From positions 261,278 through 325,277 of the forward strand of contig NZ_JABEQC010000003.1 of the NCBI RefSeq assembly GCF_013041605.1: 64,000 nucleotides of DNA. Reading direction: 5' to 3'. Each line of letters opens with the position of its first letter. Positions within the stretch are counted from its first letter, which is position 1. The stretch comes from Vibrio plantisponsor (GTDB lineage Bacteria > Pseudomonadota > Gammaproteobacteria > Enterobacterales > Vibrionaceae). Positions 42,070 to 52,898 of this stretch are shown here, piece by piece. The notes below the pieces were generated by a model. That model was not told where the DNA came from. It did no database searches and worked only from the letters and a program-made list of their open reading frames with translations. Made by a program: the position numbers and the translations under genes.

Positions 42070-42348
42070 TTAACCGTTCACTCTCTCGCGTAATTCCTTA
42101 CCAGGTTTGAAATGAGGCACATATTTGCCTTCAAGTTCCACTTTTTCACCTGTCTTAGGGTTACGGCCAACGCGTGGCTCGCGATAGTGAAGAGAGAAAC
42201 TACCGAAACCACGAATTTCGATGCGATCTCCACTCTCTAGAGTGTTGGCCATATGCTCAAGAATATCTTTTACCGCATCTTCGATTTCTTTTGCCGACAG
42301 ATGTGTTTGCTCAGCACAGAGCCTTTCGATCAATTCAGACTTAGTCAT
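42070..42348 (-). CDS. ihfB: Integration host factor subunit beta
   Basis: DNA-bending nucleoid protein; heterodimer with IhfA. 92 residues from [10 protein letters not shown]. The beta-arm signature [20 protein letters not shown] is intact. The start at 42348 has GAGGGAAG upstream; a further in-frame start at 42405 would add 19 residues foreign to the family. The order rpsA-ihfB-lapA-lapB is conserved. Confidence 0.97.
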   Translation of the reverse strand: MTKSELIERLCAEQTHLSAKEIEDAVKDILEHMANTLESGDRIEIRGFGSFSLHYREPRVGRNPKTGEKVELEGKYVPHFKPGKELRERVNG

Positions 42349-42656
42349 AACTTCCCTCACAGATTTTTTATTACTCATTATAGTGAGTAATATCAATTCC
42401 AACAAACACTTACTTTGTATTGTAGAAAATGATCCAGCAAAACACCTAATAGTTTTCTAAAGAATTTCTGTTTATTTACTAAAACATTAGCCCATCTAGG
42501 TTGGAGATGCCGCTCAAACACTCTCTTTTAATGAAAAGGAGCACTAACTGCATAAGGTTCAGCGGGTTAAACATTCTATAAATTTAAACTTAGAAAACAA
42601 CAAGGCAAAAAAAAGGAGCCTTTCGGCTCCTTCTTATTTAGCGATAGCTATAGCTA
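42349..42656. other. rpsA-ihfB spacer
   Basis: 308 bp holding the rpsA terminator (42613-42632) and the ihfB promoter region. No gene is supported. Confidence 0.6.
42605..42632 (-). terminator. Terminator after rpsA
   Basis: Stem AAGGAGCC / GGCTCCTT with tetraloop; on the minus strand it is followed by eight T (the A-run at 42607-42614). Confidence 0.92.
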
Positions 42657-44327
42657 TTATTCGCCTTTAGCTGCTTTGAAAGCGTCTGCCATTGCGTTAC
42701 CGAAAGAAGCACCATCTTCTTGGTTGATAGAAGCCATTGCTTCTTGCTCTTCAGCTTCATCTTTAGCTTTGATAGATAGGTTGATTACGCGGTTCTTACG
42801 GTCTACACCAGTAAATTTCGCTTCAACGCTGTCACCAACGCTTAGGATAAGAGTTGCATCTTCAACGCGGTCACGAGCTACTTCAGAAGCGCGGATGTAA
42901 CCTTCTACGCCTTCTTCTAGCTCGATAGTTGCGCCTTTAGCGTCAACTGCAGTAACAGTACCGTTAACTAGAGCACCTTTCTTGTTGTCAGCTACATAAG
43001 CATTGAATGGGTCGTTTTCCATTTGCTTAACGCCTAGAGAGATACGCTCACGCTCTGCGTCTACTGCTAGAACAACTGCAGAGATCTCGTCGCCTTTCTT
43101 GTACTCACGTACAGCTTCTTCTCCAGGAACGTTCCAAGAGATGTCAGATAGGTGAACTAGACCGTCGATGCCGCCGTCAAGACCGATGAAGATACCGAAG
43201 TCAGTGATTGACTTGATCTTACCAGTAACTTTGTCGCCTTTAGCTTGCGCTTCAGCGAATGACTGCCATGGGTTAGCTTTACACTGTTTCAGACCTAGAG
43301 AGATACGACGACGCTCTTCGTCGATATCAAGAACCATAACCTCAACTTCGTCGCCAACATTAACAACTTTAGATGGGTGGATGTTCTTGTTAGTCCAATC
43401 CATTTCTGAAACGTGAACTAGACCTTCAACGCCTTCTTCGATTTCAACGAAGCAGCCGTAGTCAGTTAGGTTAGTTACGCGACCAGATAGTTTGTGACCT
43501 TCTGGGTAACGCTTAGCGATTGCTACCCATGGATCTTCGCCTAGTTGCTTAAGACCTAGTGATACGCGAGTACGGTCACGGTCGAACTTAAGAACTTTAA
43601 CTAGGATTTCGTCACCAACGTTAACGATTTCTGATGGGTGCTTAACGCGTTTCCATGCCATATCAGTGATATGTAGAAGACCGTCAACACCACCAAGGTC
43701 AACGAATGCACCGTAGTCAGTAAGGTTCTTAACGATACCTTTAACTTCAGTACCTTCTTGTAGAGTTTCAAGAAGTTCGTCACGCTCAACGCTGCTTTCT
43801 GATTCGATAACAGCACGACGAGAAACAACTACGTTGTTACGTTTCTGGTCTAGCTTGATAACTTTGAACTCTAGCTCTTTGTTTTCTAGGTGAGCAGTGT
43901 CACGGATTGGACGTACGTCTACTAGAGAGCCTGGAAGGAATGCACGGATACCGTTTAGTTCAACAGTGAAACCGCCTTTAACTTTACCGTTGATGATACC
44001 AACAACAGTTTCAGCTTCTTCGTATGCTTTCTCAAGAACGATCCATGATTCGTGACGCTTAGCTTTCTCACGAGAAAGTTGAGTTTCACCGAAACCGTCT
44101 TCAACAGCGTCTAGAGCAACATCTACTTCAGAACCAACTTCAACTTCAAGTTCGCCAGCAGCGTTCTTGAACTGTTCAGCAGGGATAGCAGACTCAGACT
44201 TAAGGCCAGCATCTACAAGAACGTAACCGTTCTCGATAGCTACTACAGTACCTTTAACGATACTACCTTGTTGGAACTCAGTTTCATTTAGGAACTCTTC
44301 AAAGAGTTGAGCAAAAGATTCAGTCAT
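42657..44327 (-). CDS. rpsA: 30S ribosomal protein S1
   Basis: mRNA-binding ribosomal protein needed for initiation on most leaders. 556 residues with six S1 (OB-fold) domains; repeats such as [42 protein letters not shown] and [21 protein letters not shown] are easy to see. The Shine-Dalgarno is weak (GAAG, 9 nt before ATG), as in E. coli rpsA, where S1 regulates its own translation. It lies 105 bp after cmk. Confidence 0.98.
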   Translation of the reverse strand: MTESFAQLFEEFLNETEFQQGSIVKGTVVAIENGYVLVDAGLKSESAIPAEQFKNAAGELEVEVGSEVDVALDAVEDGFGETQLSREKAKRHESWIVLEKAYEEAETVVGIINGKVKGGFTVELNGIRAFLPGSLVDVRPIRDTAHLENKELEFKVIKLDQKRNNVVVSRRAVIESESSVERDELLETLQEGTEVKGIVKNLTDYGAFVDLGGVDGLLHITDMAWKRVKHPSEIVNVGDEILVKVLKFDRDRTRVSLGLKQLGEDPWVAIAKRYPEGHKLSGRVTNLTDYGCFVEIEEGVEGLVHVSEMDWTNKNIHPSKVVNVGDEVEVMVLDIDEERRRISLGLKQCKANPWQSFAEAQAKGDKVTGKIKSITDFGIFIGLDGGIDGLVHLSDISWNVPGEEAVREYKKGDEISAVVLAVDAERERISLGVKQMENDPFNAYVADNKKGALVNGTVTAVDAKGATIELEEGVEGYIRASEVARDRVEDATLILSVGDSVEAKFTGVDRKNRVINLSIKAKDEAEEQEAMASINQEDGASFGNAMADAFKAAKGE

Positions 44328-44432
44328 TTATTTAATCTTCAATAATTAAACGTCCACGGGCATCCTACCGCATGGGGGTTATTAAATTCGCCAGTCATCA
44401 TCCTTGCGACCAACGCTCTTAGCTGACGTGGT

Positions 44433-45113
44433 TTATTCCGCCAACTTCGATTCGATATATTGTAGTGCTTTTTCGACAACTTCGTCGATAGACATTTCGG
44501 TTGAATCAAGCACAAGCGCATCCTCTGCAGGGCGTAATGGAGCCACTGGGCGGTTACGATCTCGATCGTCACGCTCTTGGATTTCGCTTAAAAGGGCGTC
44601 AAATTTAACATCAAGCCCCTTCAGTTGCAACTGCTTGAATCGTCTACGAGCTCTTTCTTCAGCGCTGGCATCTAAGAAAATTTTAGCTTCAGCGTTAGGG
44701 AATACCACCGTTCCCATATCACGACCGTCAGCTACTAAGCCATTTCCTTCAGCAAATGCGCGTTGTCTGCGCAGCAAAGCCTCACGAACGCGAGGTTGAG
44801 CCGCGACTTTAGAAGCCGCCATGCCAGTCTCTTCTTTGCGCAGCTCTTTGGAAACATCTTCGCCCTCAAGGATAACTTTAACTAAGTCACCTTCAGCGAT
44901 GAACTGAACATCTAAATGCATAGCCAGAGGCACTAACGCGTCTTCGGACTCAAGATCCACACCATGATGGATAGCTGCAAGTGCTAATACTCGATAAATC
45001 GCACCTGAGTCTAAAAGATGAAAACCGAGTTTGTTTGCCAATAGCATACAAAGGGTGCCTTTGCCTGCGCCACTTGGGCCGTCGACAGTGATCACCGGAG
45101 TGTGTGAGGGCAT
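44433..45113 (-). CDS. cmk: Cytidylate kinase
   Basis: Phosphorylates CMP and dCMP. 226 residues. The P-loop is [17 protein letters not shown]; the CMP-binding [20 protein letters not shown] and the lid RARRRFKQL follow. cmk-rpsA is a conserved pair. Confidence 0.97.
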   Translation of the reverse strand: MPSHTPVITVDGPSGAGKGTLCMLLANKLGFHLLDSGAIYRVLALAAIHHGVDLESEDALVPLAMHLDVQFIAEGDLVKVILEGEDVSKELRKEETGMAASKVAAQPRVREALLRRQRAFAEGNGLVADGRDMGTVVFPNAEAKIFLDASAEERARRRFKQLQLKGLDVKFDALLSEIQERDDRDRNRPVAPLRPAEDALVLDSTEMSIDEVVEKALQYIESKLAE

Positions 45114-45355
45114 GTTTTACTCCACTAATTGTTATTCGAAGATAACTTTTATTTCCGTAGATAAACGGTATCCACGTTTCATCGGCGAAAAATTATAGTG
45201 GGAATAGAGCAAAGGTGCTAGGAAGGATTTCCATATATCGCGTTTTAATGAGCAAACGCGTAGTCGATAGGTGGTTATGCAACCAATTTACAGACTCGAG
45301 TAATGGCCCGAGCCTGTGTTTCAACCAAAATAGTTAAATATTGGGCCCTACAACA

Positions 45356-45679
45356 TTACAGAAGAATTCGGTCTTCGTTTTTCTTTACTGTTGAGGCACC
45401 AATACCTTTTACCTTAGTAAGATCATCTTTAGATGCGAATGGCCCATGCTGGCCACGATATTCAACAATCGCTTGCGCTTTTTTAAGTCCAACACCTTTT
45501 AGTAAAGTGGATATTTCTTCGGCTGAAGCGGTATTCACATTCACCGTTATCACAATACCATCTGTTTTCACTGTCTGATTGGTACTGCTATCAGCTGCGG
45601 ACACACTCGTCATAGGTAGCGCTAATGCTAATAGACATGCCAGTAGCCATTGATTTATTAAGCTGCTTTTTTTCACCAT
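45356..45679 (-). CDS. comEA: ComEA family helix-hairpin-helix protein
   Basis: Periplasmic DNA-binding protein that ratchets transforming DNA through the outer membrane in Vibrio. 107 residues: a signal peptide (LLACLLALALPMTSVSA) then one ComEA domain with VNVNTASAEEISTLLKGVG and the second HhH turn VKGIGASTVKK. The start is ATG at 45679 with GAGAG upstream; an earlier in-frame ATG would mask the signal peptide. Spacer 45114-45355 to cmk has only a weak hairpin. Its membrane partner ComEC is at 5.3 kb. Confidence 0.88.
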   Translation of the reverse strand: MVKKSSLINQWLLACLLALALPMTSVSAADSSTNQTVKTDGIVITVNVNTASAEEISTLLKGVGLKKAQAIVEYRGQHGPFASKDDLTKVKGIGASTVKKNEDRILL

Positions 45680-45760
45680 ATTTCTGCTCTCTCTGTTAAT
45701 TAAACGAAGCCATCTTAAACAAGCTGCAACGAGAGACAGATTTAGGTTTGAACAAAATAA

Positions 45761-45784
45761 AAGGAGCTGCAATAGCAGCCCCTT
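45761..45784 (-). terminator. Terminator after ppiD
   Basis: Stem AAGGAGCTGC / GCAGCCCCTT (one mismatch) with loop AATA; TTATTTTG follows on the minus strand. Confidence 0.8.
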
Positions 45785-45815
45785 TCGTTAAACATATCAA
45801 TTACATTTTTTGAGC

Positions 45816-47675
45816 TTATTGGCTCACAGCGAAGTATTCGATATCCGTATTCGCTCTTAGCACAGACAGAACACCCGCAATATCTTGTTGCACTGCAATA
45901 CGAGAAAGCTGCGCACCAATTTGATTTTGATATTGAGGTTCAATCTTCGCTTCAACCTTGCTTAGTTCAATCAGAACGATATTACCATCCAGATCTTTCG
46001 CTTGAGCGTACACGACCTGGTCTGCTTGCGGTTTAGGCATAGAGTAAACCGTTTGAGCAAGTTGAGAGCCACGGTCTACTGTTTCTAACTCACCGAATGC
46101 CAGTTTGTTCTCTTCAAGCAGAGTCTTATCACCTTGCTCAAGACCAGCAATCAACTTATCCGCAAGCTCTAGTGCTTGTTGCTCACCTTTTACTTTAGAC
46201 AGTTGTGCAACAACCTGATCTTTGACTTCTTCTAGAGGCAGTACCATTTCAGGGCGTGTCTCATCAACACGGACAACAACGACATGTTCTGGTGCCACTT
46301 CAATGACAGAAGAGTTCAAGCCGTCTTCTTTCACTTCAGGAGACTGAATCGCTTGTTGAACTGATGCATTTTGCAGAGCTGATGGCATATCTGATTGTGA
46401 AATAAAGTCTGTCTTAGCTACTTGAGCCGAAATCGCTTTAGCTGCTTCATCAAGCGAATCAGGATATTCAAACGCGACTTTCTCAAGCTCAGTTTGTAGC
46501 TCATAGAAAGTGTCTACCGCTTTTTGAGAAGACAACTCAGTCTTAATTTCTGCCGCCACTTCTTCCAGCGGTTTAGCAATTGAAGCTTTGATGCCATCTA
46601 ATTTGATAATGTGGTAACCGAAATCAGACTTAACAAGACCAGATACATCGCCGACTGAAGCCAAGCCAAACGCTGCCGCTTCAAATGCAGGATCCATTGT
46701 ATCGTGTTCAATCCAACCTAAAGAACCGCCATTTTCTGAGCTACCAATATCTTCAGATTTTTCTTCCGCAAGTTTTGCAAAATCTGCACCTGCGTTCAGC
46801 TCATCAAGAATCGCTTGAGCTTTAGCTTCGTCATCGCCTTGTACTAAGATATGGCTAACTTCGCGTTGCTCAGCGGTAGAATACTTGTCTAGATGCTCTT
46901 GATAGTACTCTTTCACTTGCTCATCGCTGATAGTCACTTGCTCAGCCAACTTCTCGGCTGATAGCTCAATATAAGAGACTTTTACTTGTTCTGGACGAGT
47001 GTAACGCTCTGGATTCTCAGAATAGAACTTCTGTACGTCTTCGTCGCTTACCACCACATTGTTGGCAAAATCTTTCAAAGACAATGTAACGGTACGAATA
47101 TCTCGGGTTTGTGCAATTAACGCGCTTTGAGCGTCAATCTCACCCTGTAGAGTAAACTCACTACCTTGTAGCGCTGACGTTAGCTGACTACGCAGTAGAT
47201 CACGACGCAGATACTCAGCAAAAGACTCAGCGTTAAAGCCTGCACGACGCAGTGCTGCTTGGTAGATTTCTTGGTCGAACTTACCTTCAGATTGGAACTG
47301 AGGCATGTCCAAAATCAGTTTACGAACTTGTTCGTCGCTGATTCTTAGACCTAGTGAATTCGCATGCTGCTCGATGAGGACATCATTGATCATGCGATCT
47401 AAAACAGATTTACGGAAAGAAGCAACGTACGCTGGATCTGCTAGTAAGTTAGCAAAATAGTCACCCATTTGAGATTGCATACGGTTTCTTTCGTTTTGAT
47501 AAGCTTGCTCAAACTGACCGCGGTCAATCTCAATGCTGCCAACTTTAGCCGCCGCGTTATTACCGCCACTGACTAGGTAGCTACCTACCCCTGCGAAGAT
47601 AAAAGAAAGGATGATTAGTCCTAGGATAATTTTTACCGCGATGCTGTTAACACCCTCGCGTAATCGATCCATCAT
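45816..47675 (-). CDS. ppiD: Periplasmic folding chaperone PpiD
   Basis: Inner-membrane anchored chaperone at the SecYEG exit. 619 residues: cytoplasmic tip and one transmembrane helix (about residues 15-35), a SurA-like N-terminal chaperone region (WATER-type helices at about 36-190), a parvulin domain (SHILVQGDDEAKAQAIL to DFGYHIIKLDGI, about 265-360) and a C-terminal domain. It follows hupB, as in E. coli. Confidence 0.96.
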   Translation of the reverse strand: MMDRLREGVNSIAVKIILGLIILSFIFAGVGSYLVSGGNNAAAKVGSIEIDRGQFEQAYQNERNRMQSQMGDYFANLLADPAYVASFRKSVLDRMINDVLIEQHANSLGLRISDEQVRKLILDMPQFQSEGKFDQEIYQAALRRAGFNAESFAEYLRRDLLRSQLTSALQGSEFTLQGEIDAQSALIAQTRDIRTVTLSLKDFANNVVVSDEDVQKFYSENPERYTRPEQVKVSYIELSAEKLAEQVTISDEQVKEYYQEHLDKYSTAEQREVSHILVQGDDEAKAQAILDELNAGADFAKLAEEKSEDIGSSENGGSLGWIEHDTMDPAFEAAAFGLASVGDVSGLVKSDFGYHIIKLDGIKASIAKPLEEVAAEIKTELSSQKAVDTFYELQTELEKVAFEYPDSLDEAAKAISAQVAKTDFISQSDMPSALQNASVQQAIQSPEVKEDGLNSSVIEVAPEHVVVVRVDETRPEMVLPLEEVKDQVVAQLSKVKGEQQALELADKLIAGLEQGDKTLLEENKLAFGELETVDRGSQLAQTVYSMPKPQADQVVYAQAKDLDGNIVLIELSKVEAKIEPQYQNQIGAQLSRIAVQQDIAGVLSVLRANTDIEYFAVSQ

Positions 47676-47750
47676 AGTTTTACTGCTCTCCGGATTTGAA
47701 GTTTAGACTTCAGCCAAAAATGAATAGCGCGATAATATCAGAAAAAGAAA

Positions 47751-47771
47751 TGCGCATCAGTAGGATGCGCA
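47751..47771 (-). terminator. Second hairpin after hupB
   Basis: Stem TGCGCATC / GATGCGCA with a 5-nt loop; on the minus strand TTTCTTTTTC follows. Together with 47795-47814 it forms a tandem terminator. Confidence 0.75.
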
Positions 47772-47794
47772 TAATTAAAAAAGGTTCGAATAAA

Positions 47795-47814
47795 TTTTGC
47801 TGCAAGCAGCAAAA
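47795..47814 (-). terminator. First terminator after hupB
   Basis: Stem TTTTGCTGC / GCAGCAAAA with a 2-nt loop, 16 bp after the hupB stop, followed by TTTATT on the minus strand. Confidence 0.85.
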
Positions 47815-47829
47815 AGTCATTCTAAGAAA

Positions 47830-48102
47830 TTAGTTACAAGCGTCTTTCAGTGCTTTACCAGCTTTGAATGCAGGAACTTTAGCTTCTGCGATTTGGATTT
47901 CTTCACCAGTTTTTGGGTTACGACCAGTGCGTGCTGCACGAGTACGAACTTGGAAAGTACCAAAGCCAACTAGAGCTACTTGGTCGCCAGACTGAAGAGT
48001 ATCGCTTACTGCTTCGATAAATGCGTCTAGAGCACGACCTGCTGAAGCTTTTGATAGATCAGCGTTAGCTGCGATTTTTTCTACTAATTGTGTTTTATTC
48101 AC
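47830..48102 (-). CDS. hupB: DNA-binding protein HU-beta
   Basis: 90-residue histone-like nucleoid protein. [11 protein letters not shown] opens it, and the DNA-binding arm [20 protein letters not shown] is intact. It lies between lon and ppiD, the canonical position, and ends at two successive terminators. Confidence 0.97.
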   Translation of the reverse strand: MNKTQLVEKIAANADLSKASAGRALDAFIEAVSDTLQSGDQVALVGFGTFQVRTRAARTGRNPKTGEEIQIAEAKVPAFKAGKALKDACN

Positions 48103-48235
48103 TGTGATTCCCCTTTGGTCGCCAATTTATTATTTTGTTCGGCGCCTATTCGTTCCATTGATGTTTAAAGATAACCTAAAGCCTTGTTACAACTGGGCTG
48201 AAAGCTATAGTGAATAACGGTAGCCTCCAAAAAAA

Positions 48236-48268
48236 ACGCTGACAAGCCCTTTTTGAGCCTATCAGCGT
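48236..48268 (-). terminator. Terminator after lon
   Basis: Outer stem ACGCTGA / TCAGCGT around a 19-nt partly paired loop; on the minus strand eight T follow. Confidence 0.85.
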
Positions 48269-48294
48269 AATCTTTTACTTATTTTTGCTGCACA

Positions 48295-50649
48295 TCACTC
48301 TTTTTCGGCTTCAAATGCCACACCAGTAGGGTCATTTTCCAGTGCAACCTTCAAAACTTCGTCAATCCAACGTACAGGAATGACTTTAAGATCAGCGATT
48401 ACGTTGTCAGGAATCTCTTCCAAATCACGTTCATTGTCCTTCGGAATTAGCGCCGTTTTGATACCACCACGATGAGCAGCCAGTAGTTTTTCTTTCAAAC
48501 CACCGATTGGCAAAACTTCACCACGAAGGGTAATTTCACCCGTCATTGCAACATCTGCTTTCACAGGGTTACCTGTTAAGCAAGACACTAATGCTGTACA
48601 CATTGCCGTACCAGCACTTGGGCCATCTTTCGGTGTCGCACCTTCAGGTACATGCACGTGAATATCGCGTTTTTCGTAGAAATCTGGGTTAATGCCCAGT
48701 TTTTCTGCGCGAGAACGCACAACTGTCATTGCTGCCTGAATAGACTCTTGCATCACTTCGCCCAATGAGCCAGTCTGAGTAAGCTTCCCTTTACCAGGCA
48801 TAGACTGAGCTTCAATCGTTAGCAAATCACCGCCGACTTCTGTCCAAGCAAGACCCGTTACTTGACCAATACGGTTGTGTTCGTCTGCTTTACCAAAGTC
48901 AAAACGTTGTACACCAAGGTATTCTTTAAGATTATCTTGGTTCACAGTGACATGTTTTACATCTTTGTTTAATAAGATGTTTTTCACTGCTTTACGACAG
49001 ATCTTAGAGATCTCACGTTCTAAACTACGAACACCCGCTTCACGTGTGTAGTAACGAATCACACCCATAATCGCTGAATCTTCAATGGTAATTTCAGAAG
49101 GTTTCAGACCATTACGCTCGATTTGCTTCTCAACTAAGTGACGCTTAGCAATGTTCAGTTTTTCATCTTCGGTATAGCCTGATAGACGAATAACTTCCAT
49201 ACGGTCCAACAGTGGGCCCGGAATATTCATCGAGTTAGATGTCGCAACAAACATTACGTCAGACAAGTCATAGTCCACTTCGAGATAGTGGTCATTGAAC
49301 GAGTTGTTTTGCTCTGGATCTAACACTTCCAATAGTGCAGAAGCTGGGTCGCCGCGCATATCCGATGCCATCTTATCGATTTCATCAAGTAGGAATAGCG
49401 GGTTTTTCACACCAACTTTCGACATTTTTTGGATCAGTTTACCCGGCAGAGAACCGATGTAAGTACGACGGTGACCGCGAATCTCAGCTTCGTCACGAAC
49501 GCCACCGAGCGCCATACGCGTGTACTTACGCCCTGTTGCCGCGGCAATTGAACGACCAAGTGATGTTTTACCCACACCCGGAGGACCAACTAAACAAAGA
49601 ATCGGACCTTTTAACTTGCTAATACGACTTTGTACCGCCAAGTATTCAAGAATGCGTTCTTTAACGCGCTCAAGACCATAATGGTCAGCATTAAGAATCT
49701 CTTCAGCTTTTGCCAGATCACGTTTCACTTTAGAACGCTTGGTCCAAGGAACGTTGATCATCCAATCGATATAGCTGCGAACGACTGTTGCTTCTGCTGA
49801 CATCGGAGACATCATTTTCAGCTTCTGCAACTCTTGTTCTGTTTTTTCACGCGCTTCCGCAGGCATTTTAGAGTCTTCGATTTTCTGCTTTAGAACTTCG
49901 AACTCATCAACACCATCTTCAGTTTCACCCAGCTCTTTCTGAATCGCTTTCATTTGCTCATTCAGATAGTACTCACGCTGAGATTTCTCCATTTGCTTCT
50001 TAACGCGAGTGCGGATGCGCTTTTCAACTTGTAGCAAATCGATTTCAGATTCCATCTGTCCCATTAAAAACTCTAGACGTTCAGTCACATCTAAAATTTC
50101 AAGAACTTTTTGCTTATCCGCTAGTTTGAGAGGCATGTGCGCTGCGATGGTATCCGCTAGGCGTGCAGCTTCCTCGATGCCATTCAATGAAGTCAGAACT
50201 TCAGGTGGAATCTTCTTGTTCAGTTTAATGAAGCTATCGAACTGGTTGATAGCACTGCGTACTATCACTTCCTGCTCTTTATCATCTAACTCTGGAGTGA
50301 TCAGGAATTCAGCACTTGCAGAGAAGAACTCACCTTCATGAAACTCATTAATTTTGGCGCGCTGTTGACCTTCGACCAACACTTTCACTGTGCCGTCAGG
50401 CAACTTCAGCAATTGCAGAATGGTAGCAACCGTACCCACTTCGAATAAGTCCGAAATAGTAGGTTCATCTGTTTCGGCCTGCTTCTGTGCAACCAGAAGA
50501 ACTTGTTTGTTGTTGTCCATTGCCGCTTCTAGGCACTGAATCGATTTCTCACGACCAACAAACAAAGGGATCACCATATGTGGATACACCACCACATCAC
50601 GTAAAGGTAATACGGGGATCTCTATACGCTCGGAACGCTCCAAGTTCAT
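48295..50649 (-). CDS. lon: ATP-dependent protease Lon
   Basis: Cytosolic AAA+ protease for misfolded and regulatory proteins. 784 residues: N-terminal substrate-binding LON domain ([20 protein letters not shown]), AAA+ module ([27 protein letters not shown]) and C-terminal protease with the Ser in [11 protein letters not shown] and Lys in [15 protein letters not shown] good sigma-32-like promoter lies 36-62 bp upstream of the start codon, in keeping with heat-shock control. Confidence 0.98.
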   Translation of the reverse strand: MNLERSERIEIPVLPLRDVVVYPHMVIPLFVGREKSIQCLEAAMDNNKQVLLVAQKQAETDEPTISDLFEVGTVATILQLLKLPDGTVKVLVEGQQRAKINEFHEGEFFSASAEFLITPELDDKEQEVIVRSAINQFDSFIKLNKKIPPEVLTSLNGIEEAARLADTIAAHMPLKLADKQKVLEILDVTERLEFLMGQMESEIDLLQVEKRIRTRVKKQMEKSQREYYLNEQMKAIQKELGETEDGVDEFEVLKQKIEDSKMPAEAREKTEQELQKLKMMSPMSAEATVVRSYIDWMINVPWTKRSKVKRDLAKAEEILNADHYGLERVKERILEYLAVQSRISKLKGPILCLVGPPGVGKTSLGRSIAAATGRKYTRMALGGVRDEAEIRGHRRTYIGSLPGKLIQKMSKVGVKNPLFLLDEIDKMASDMRGDPASALLEVLDPEQNNSFNDHYLEVDYDLSDVMFVATSNSMNIPGPLLDRMEVIRLSGYTEDEKLNIAKRHLVEKQIERNGLKPSEITIEDSAIMGVIRYYTREAGVRSLEREISKICRKAVKNILLNKDVKHVTVNQDNLKEYLGVQRFDFGKADEHNRIGQVTGLAWTEVGGDLLTIEAQSMPGKGKLTQTGSLGEVMQESIQAAMTVVRSRAEKLGINPDFYEKRDIHVHVPEGATPKDGPSAGTAMCTALVSCLTGNPVKADVAMTGEITLRGEVLPIGGLKEKLLAAHRGGIKTALIPKDNERDLEEIPDNVIADLKVIPVRWIDEVLKVALENDPTGVAFEAEKE

Positions 50650-50684
50650 ATTATTCTCTCTTCCGCTTTGATATATATCGGAGT

Positions 50685-50712
50685 ATATGGGGGCTAACTA
50701 ACTGGATTCAAT
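50685..50712 (-). promoter_or_regulatory. Sigma-32 (heat-shock) promoter of lon
   Basis: On the minus strand TTGAAT (50711-50706) is followed by 13 nt and CCCCATAT (50692-50685). This fits the RpoH consensus (CTTGAA, CCCCATnT), with the -10 octamer exact. It lies between the clpX terminator and lon. Confidence 0.7.
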
Positions 50713-50725
50713 AACAGAATAAAAA

Positions 50726-50750
50726 AAAGGAGGTAATGATTACCTCCTTT
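50726..50750 (-). terminator. Terminator after clpX
   Basis: Perfect 11-bp stem AAAGGAGGTAA / TTACCTCCTTT with loop TGA; T-run on the minus strand. Confidence 0.93.
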
Positions 50751-50800
50751 GATTATTTATTGACTCTTAATGGCTTTTAAACCCAAGAGACTTGGCAAAT

Positions 50801-52081
50801 TTACTCAGCGCCAGCTGCTTGGCTCTCGTTGCCTGAGAAAATCATTAGTGGTTCTGATTCGCCGTTAATCACTGACTCATCAATCACAACTTTCTCAACA
50901 TCAGACATTGAAGGTAACTCGTACATGGTTTCAAGCAATACGCTCTCAAGAATTGAGCGCAGGCCACGAGCACCAGTCTTACGAGCCATCGCTTTTGCTG
51001 CGATTGCACGAAGTGCATCTTCACGGAACTCAAGATCAACATCTTCAAGTTCGAAAAGTGCTGCGTACTGTTTGGTCAAAGCGTTCTTAGGTTCACACAG
51101 AATCTGAATCAGTGCTTCTTCATCCAGTTCAGTCAGTGTTGCAGTCACAGGTAGACGACCAATGAATTCTGGAATCAGACCATATTTCACTAGATCTTCA
51201 GGCTCTACCTGAGTAAACAACTCACCTACTGTTCTGTTTTGATCTTTAGAACGAACTTCCGCACCGAAACCGATACCAGTGCCGGTTGCAACACGTTGTT
51301 CGATCACTTTATCTAGACCAGCAAATGCGCCGCCACAGATAAATAAGATCTTAGAAGTATCTACTTGCAAGAACTCTTGTTGAGGATGTTTACGGCCGCC
51401 TTGCGGTGGAACCGATGCAACCGTACCTTCAACCAGTTTCAATAGTGCTTGCTGAACACCTTCACCAGAAACGTCTCGTGTGATTGACGGGTTTTCAGCC
51501 TTACGAGAAATCTTGTCAATTTCATCGATATAGACGATACCGCGTTCCGCTTTTGCTACATCGTAATCACACTTCTGAAGCAGTTTCTGAATGATGTTTT
51601 CAACATCTTCACCAACATAGCCCGCTTCAGTTAGCGTGGTAGCATCTGCCATCGTAAATGGTACATCTAGGAAGCGAGCCAGTGTCTCAGCAAGGAGAGT
51701 TTTGCCGCTACCTGTAGGGCCGATAAGCAAAATATTACTTTTGCCAAGCTCGACACCATCACTTGTCGTATCACCATTACGTAAACGCTTATAGTGGTTA
51801 TATACCGCAACAGCGAGCACTTTTTTAGCGTGTTCTTGGCCAATTACATAGTCGTCAAGATGTGCACGAATTTCACGAGGCGCAGGCAATGCTGACGACT
51901 CTTTCTTAGGTAATACATCTTTAATCTCTTCGCGAATAATGTCGTTACATAGATCAACACATTCGTCACAGATATACACAGAAGGACCTGCAATCAGCTT
52001 GCGAACTTCGTGCTGGCTTTTGCCACAGAAAGAGCAGTACAGCAGTTTACTACTACCACCCTCTTTGCTTTTATCTGTCAT
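50801..52081 (-). CDS. clpX: ATP-dependent unfoldase ClpX
   Basis: AAA+ unfoldase that feeds substrates to ClpP. 426 residues. The N-terminal zinc domain has CSFCGK and CDEC; Walker A is [14 protein letters not shown], Walker [11 protein letters not shown], and the pore and IGF-type ClpP loops ([10 protein letters not shown]) are present. It lies 83 bp after clpP. The order tig-clpP-clpX-lon is conserved. Confidence 0.98.
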   Translation of the reverse strand: MTDKSKEGGSSKLLYCSFCGKSQHEVRKLIAGPSVYICDECVDLCNDIIREEIKDVLPKKESSALPAPREIRAHLDDYVIGQEHAKKVLAVAVYNHYKRLRNGDTTSDGVELGKSNILLIGPTGSGKTLLAETLARFLDVPFTMADATTLTEAGYVGEDVENIIQKLLQKCDYDVAKAERGIVYIDEIDKISRKAENPSITRDVSGEGVQQALLKLVEGTVASVPPQGGRKHPQQEFLQVDTSKILFICGGAFAGLDKVIEQRVATGTGIGFGAEVRSKDQNRTVGELFTQVEPEDLVKYGLIPEFIGRLPVTATLTELDEEALIQILCEPKNALTKQYAALFELEDVDLEFREDALRAIAAKAMARKTGARGLRSILESVLLETMYELPSMSDVEKVVIDESVINGESEPLMIFSGNESQAAGAE

Positions 52082-52164
52082 TCGCTAACCTCTTAGCCTT
52101 TACTCTTTATGGTTTGAGTGTATAACAATTTCATTTAAATTGCGTTAAACAATTACCAGAACTG

Positions 52165-52791
52165 TTACTCACCGCGGTGGGTCAGTACTGAATCCACCAA
52201 ACCGTATTCTACTGCTTGTTCAGCCGACATGAAGTTGTCACGGTCAGTGTCACGCTCAATAATTTCAAGCGGTTGACCAGTATGCTCTGCCAACAAGCGG
52301 TTCAATTTGTTCTTGATCGATAGAATTTCTTGCGCGTGAATTTGGATGTCCGAAGCCTGGCCTTGGAAACCACCTAGCGGTTGGTGAATCATTACGCGCG
52401 AGTTTGGTAGAACATAACGTTTACCAGGTGCGCCACCAGCTAGTAAGAATGCGCCCATAGAACAAGCTTGTCCCATACATACCGTGCTCACGTTTGGCTT
52501 AATAAACTGCATAGTGTCGTAAATAGACATACCCGCAGTCACGCTACCACCTGGTGAGTTGATGTATAGGAAAATATCTTTGTCCGGGTTTTCCGACTCT
52601 AAGAAAAGCAGCTGAGCCACGACAAGGTTTGCCATGTGGTCTTCTACCTGACCCGTTAAGAAAATAACTCGCTCTTTTAAAAGACGTGAATAGATATCGT
52701 ATGAACGTTCGCCACGGGAAGTTTGTTCAACCACCATGGGTACTAGCGCATCAATAATCGGCGACATTGCGTTTTTTTCTTGGTAGCTCAT
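52165..52791 (-). CDS. clpP: ATP-dependent Clp protease proteolytic subunit
   Basis: Serine peptidase forming a double heptamer. 208 residues including a short propeptide (mature start probably at about residue 15). Catalytic Ser in [16 protein letters not shown], His in [10 protein letters not shown], Asp in [10 protein letters not shown] long hairpin lies between tig and clpP. Confidence 0.98.
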   Translation of the reverse strand: MSYQEKNAMSPIIDALVPMVVEQTSRGERSYDIYSRLLKERVIFLTGQVEDHMANLVVAQLLFLESENPDKDIFLYINSPGGSVTAGMSIYDTMQFIKPNVSTVCMGQACSMGAFLLAGGAPGKRYVLPNSRVMIHQPLGGFQGQASDIQIHAQEILSIKNKLNRLLAEHTGQPLEIIERDTDRDNFMSAEQAVEYGLVDSVLTHRGE

Positions 52792-52813
52792 AGTCTTAAT
52801 ATCCCTAAAAATA

Positions 52814-52847
52814 AATGGCCCGGATGATGTATATCATACGGACCATT
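52814..52847 (-). terminator. Long hairpin between tig and clpP
   Basis: 15-position stem with two mismatches (AATGGCCCGGATGAT / ATCATACGGACCATT) and loop GTAT; TTTATTTTTA follows on the minus strand. It probably terminates tig, or attenuates before clpP, whose start is about 22 bp away. Confidence 0.8.
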
Positions 52848-52898
52848 GTTAGCAGAATAGTTGATGTCTCGTCAACCTTCTACGCTATAGATTGCTTA

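Noticed and set aside
45290..45320. Hairpin after comEA as a terminator
   Set aside because: The stem is short with a G-U pair, and no T-run follows on the minus strand.
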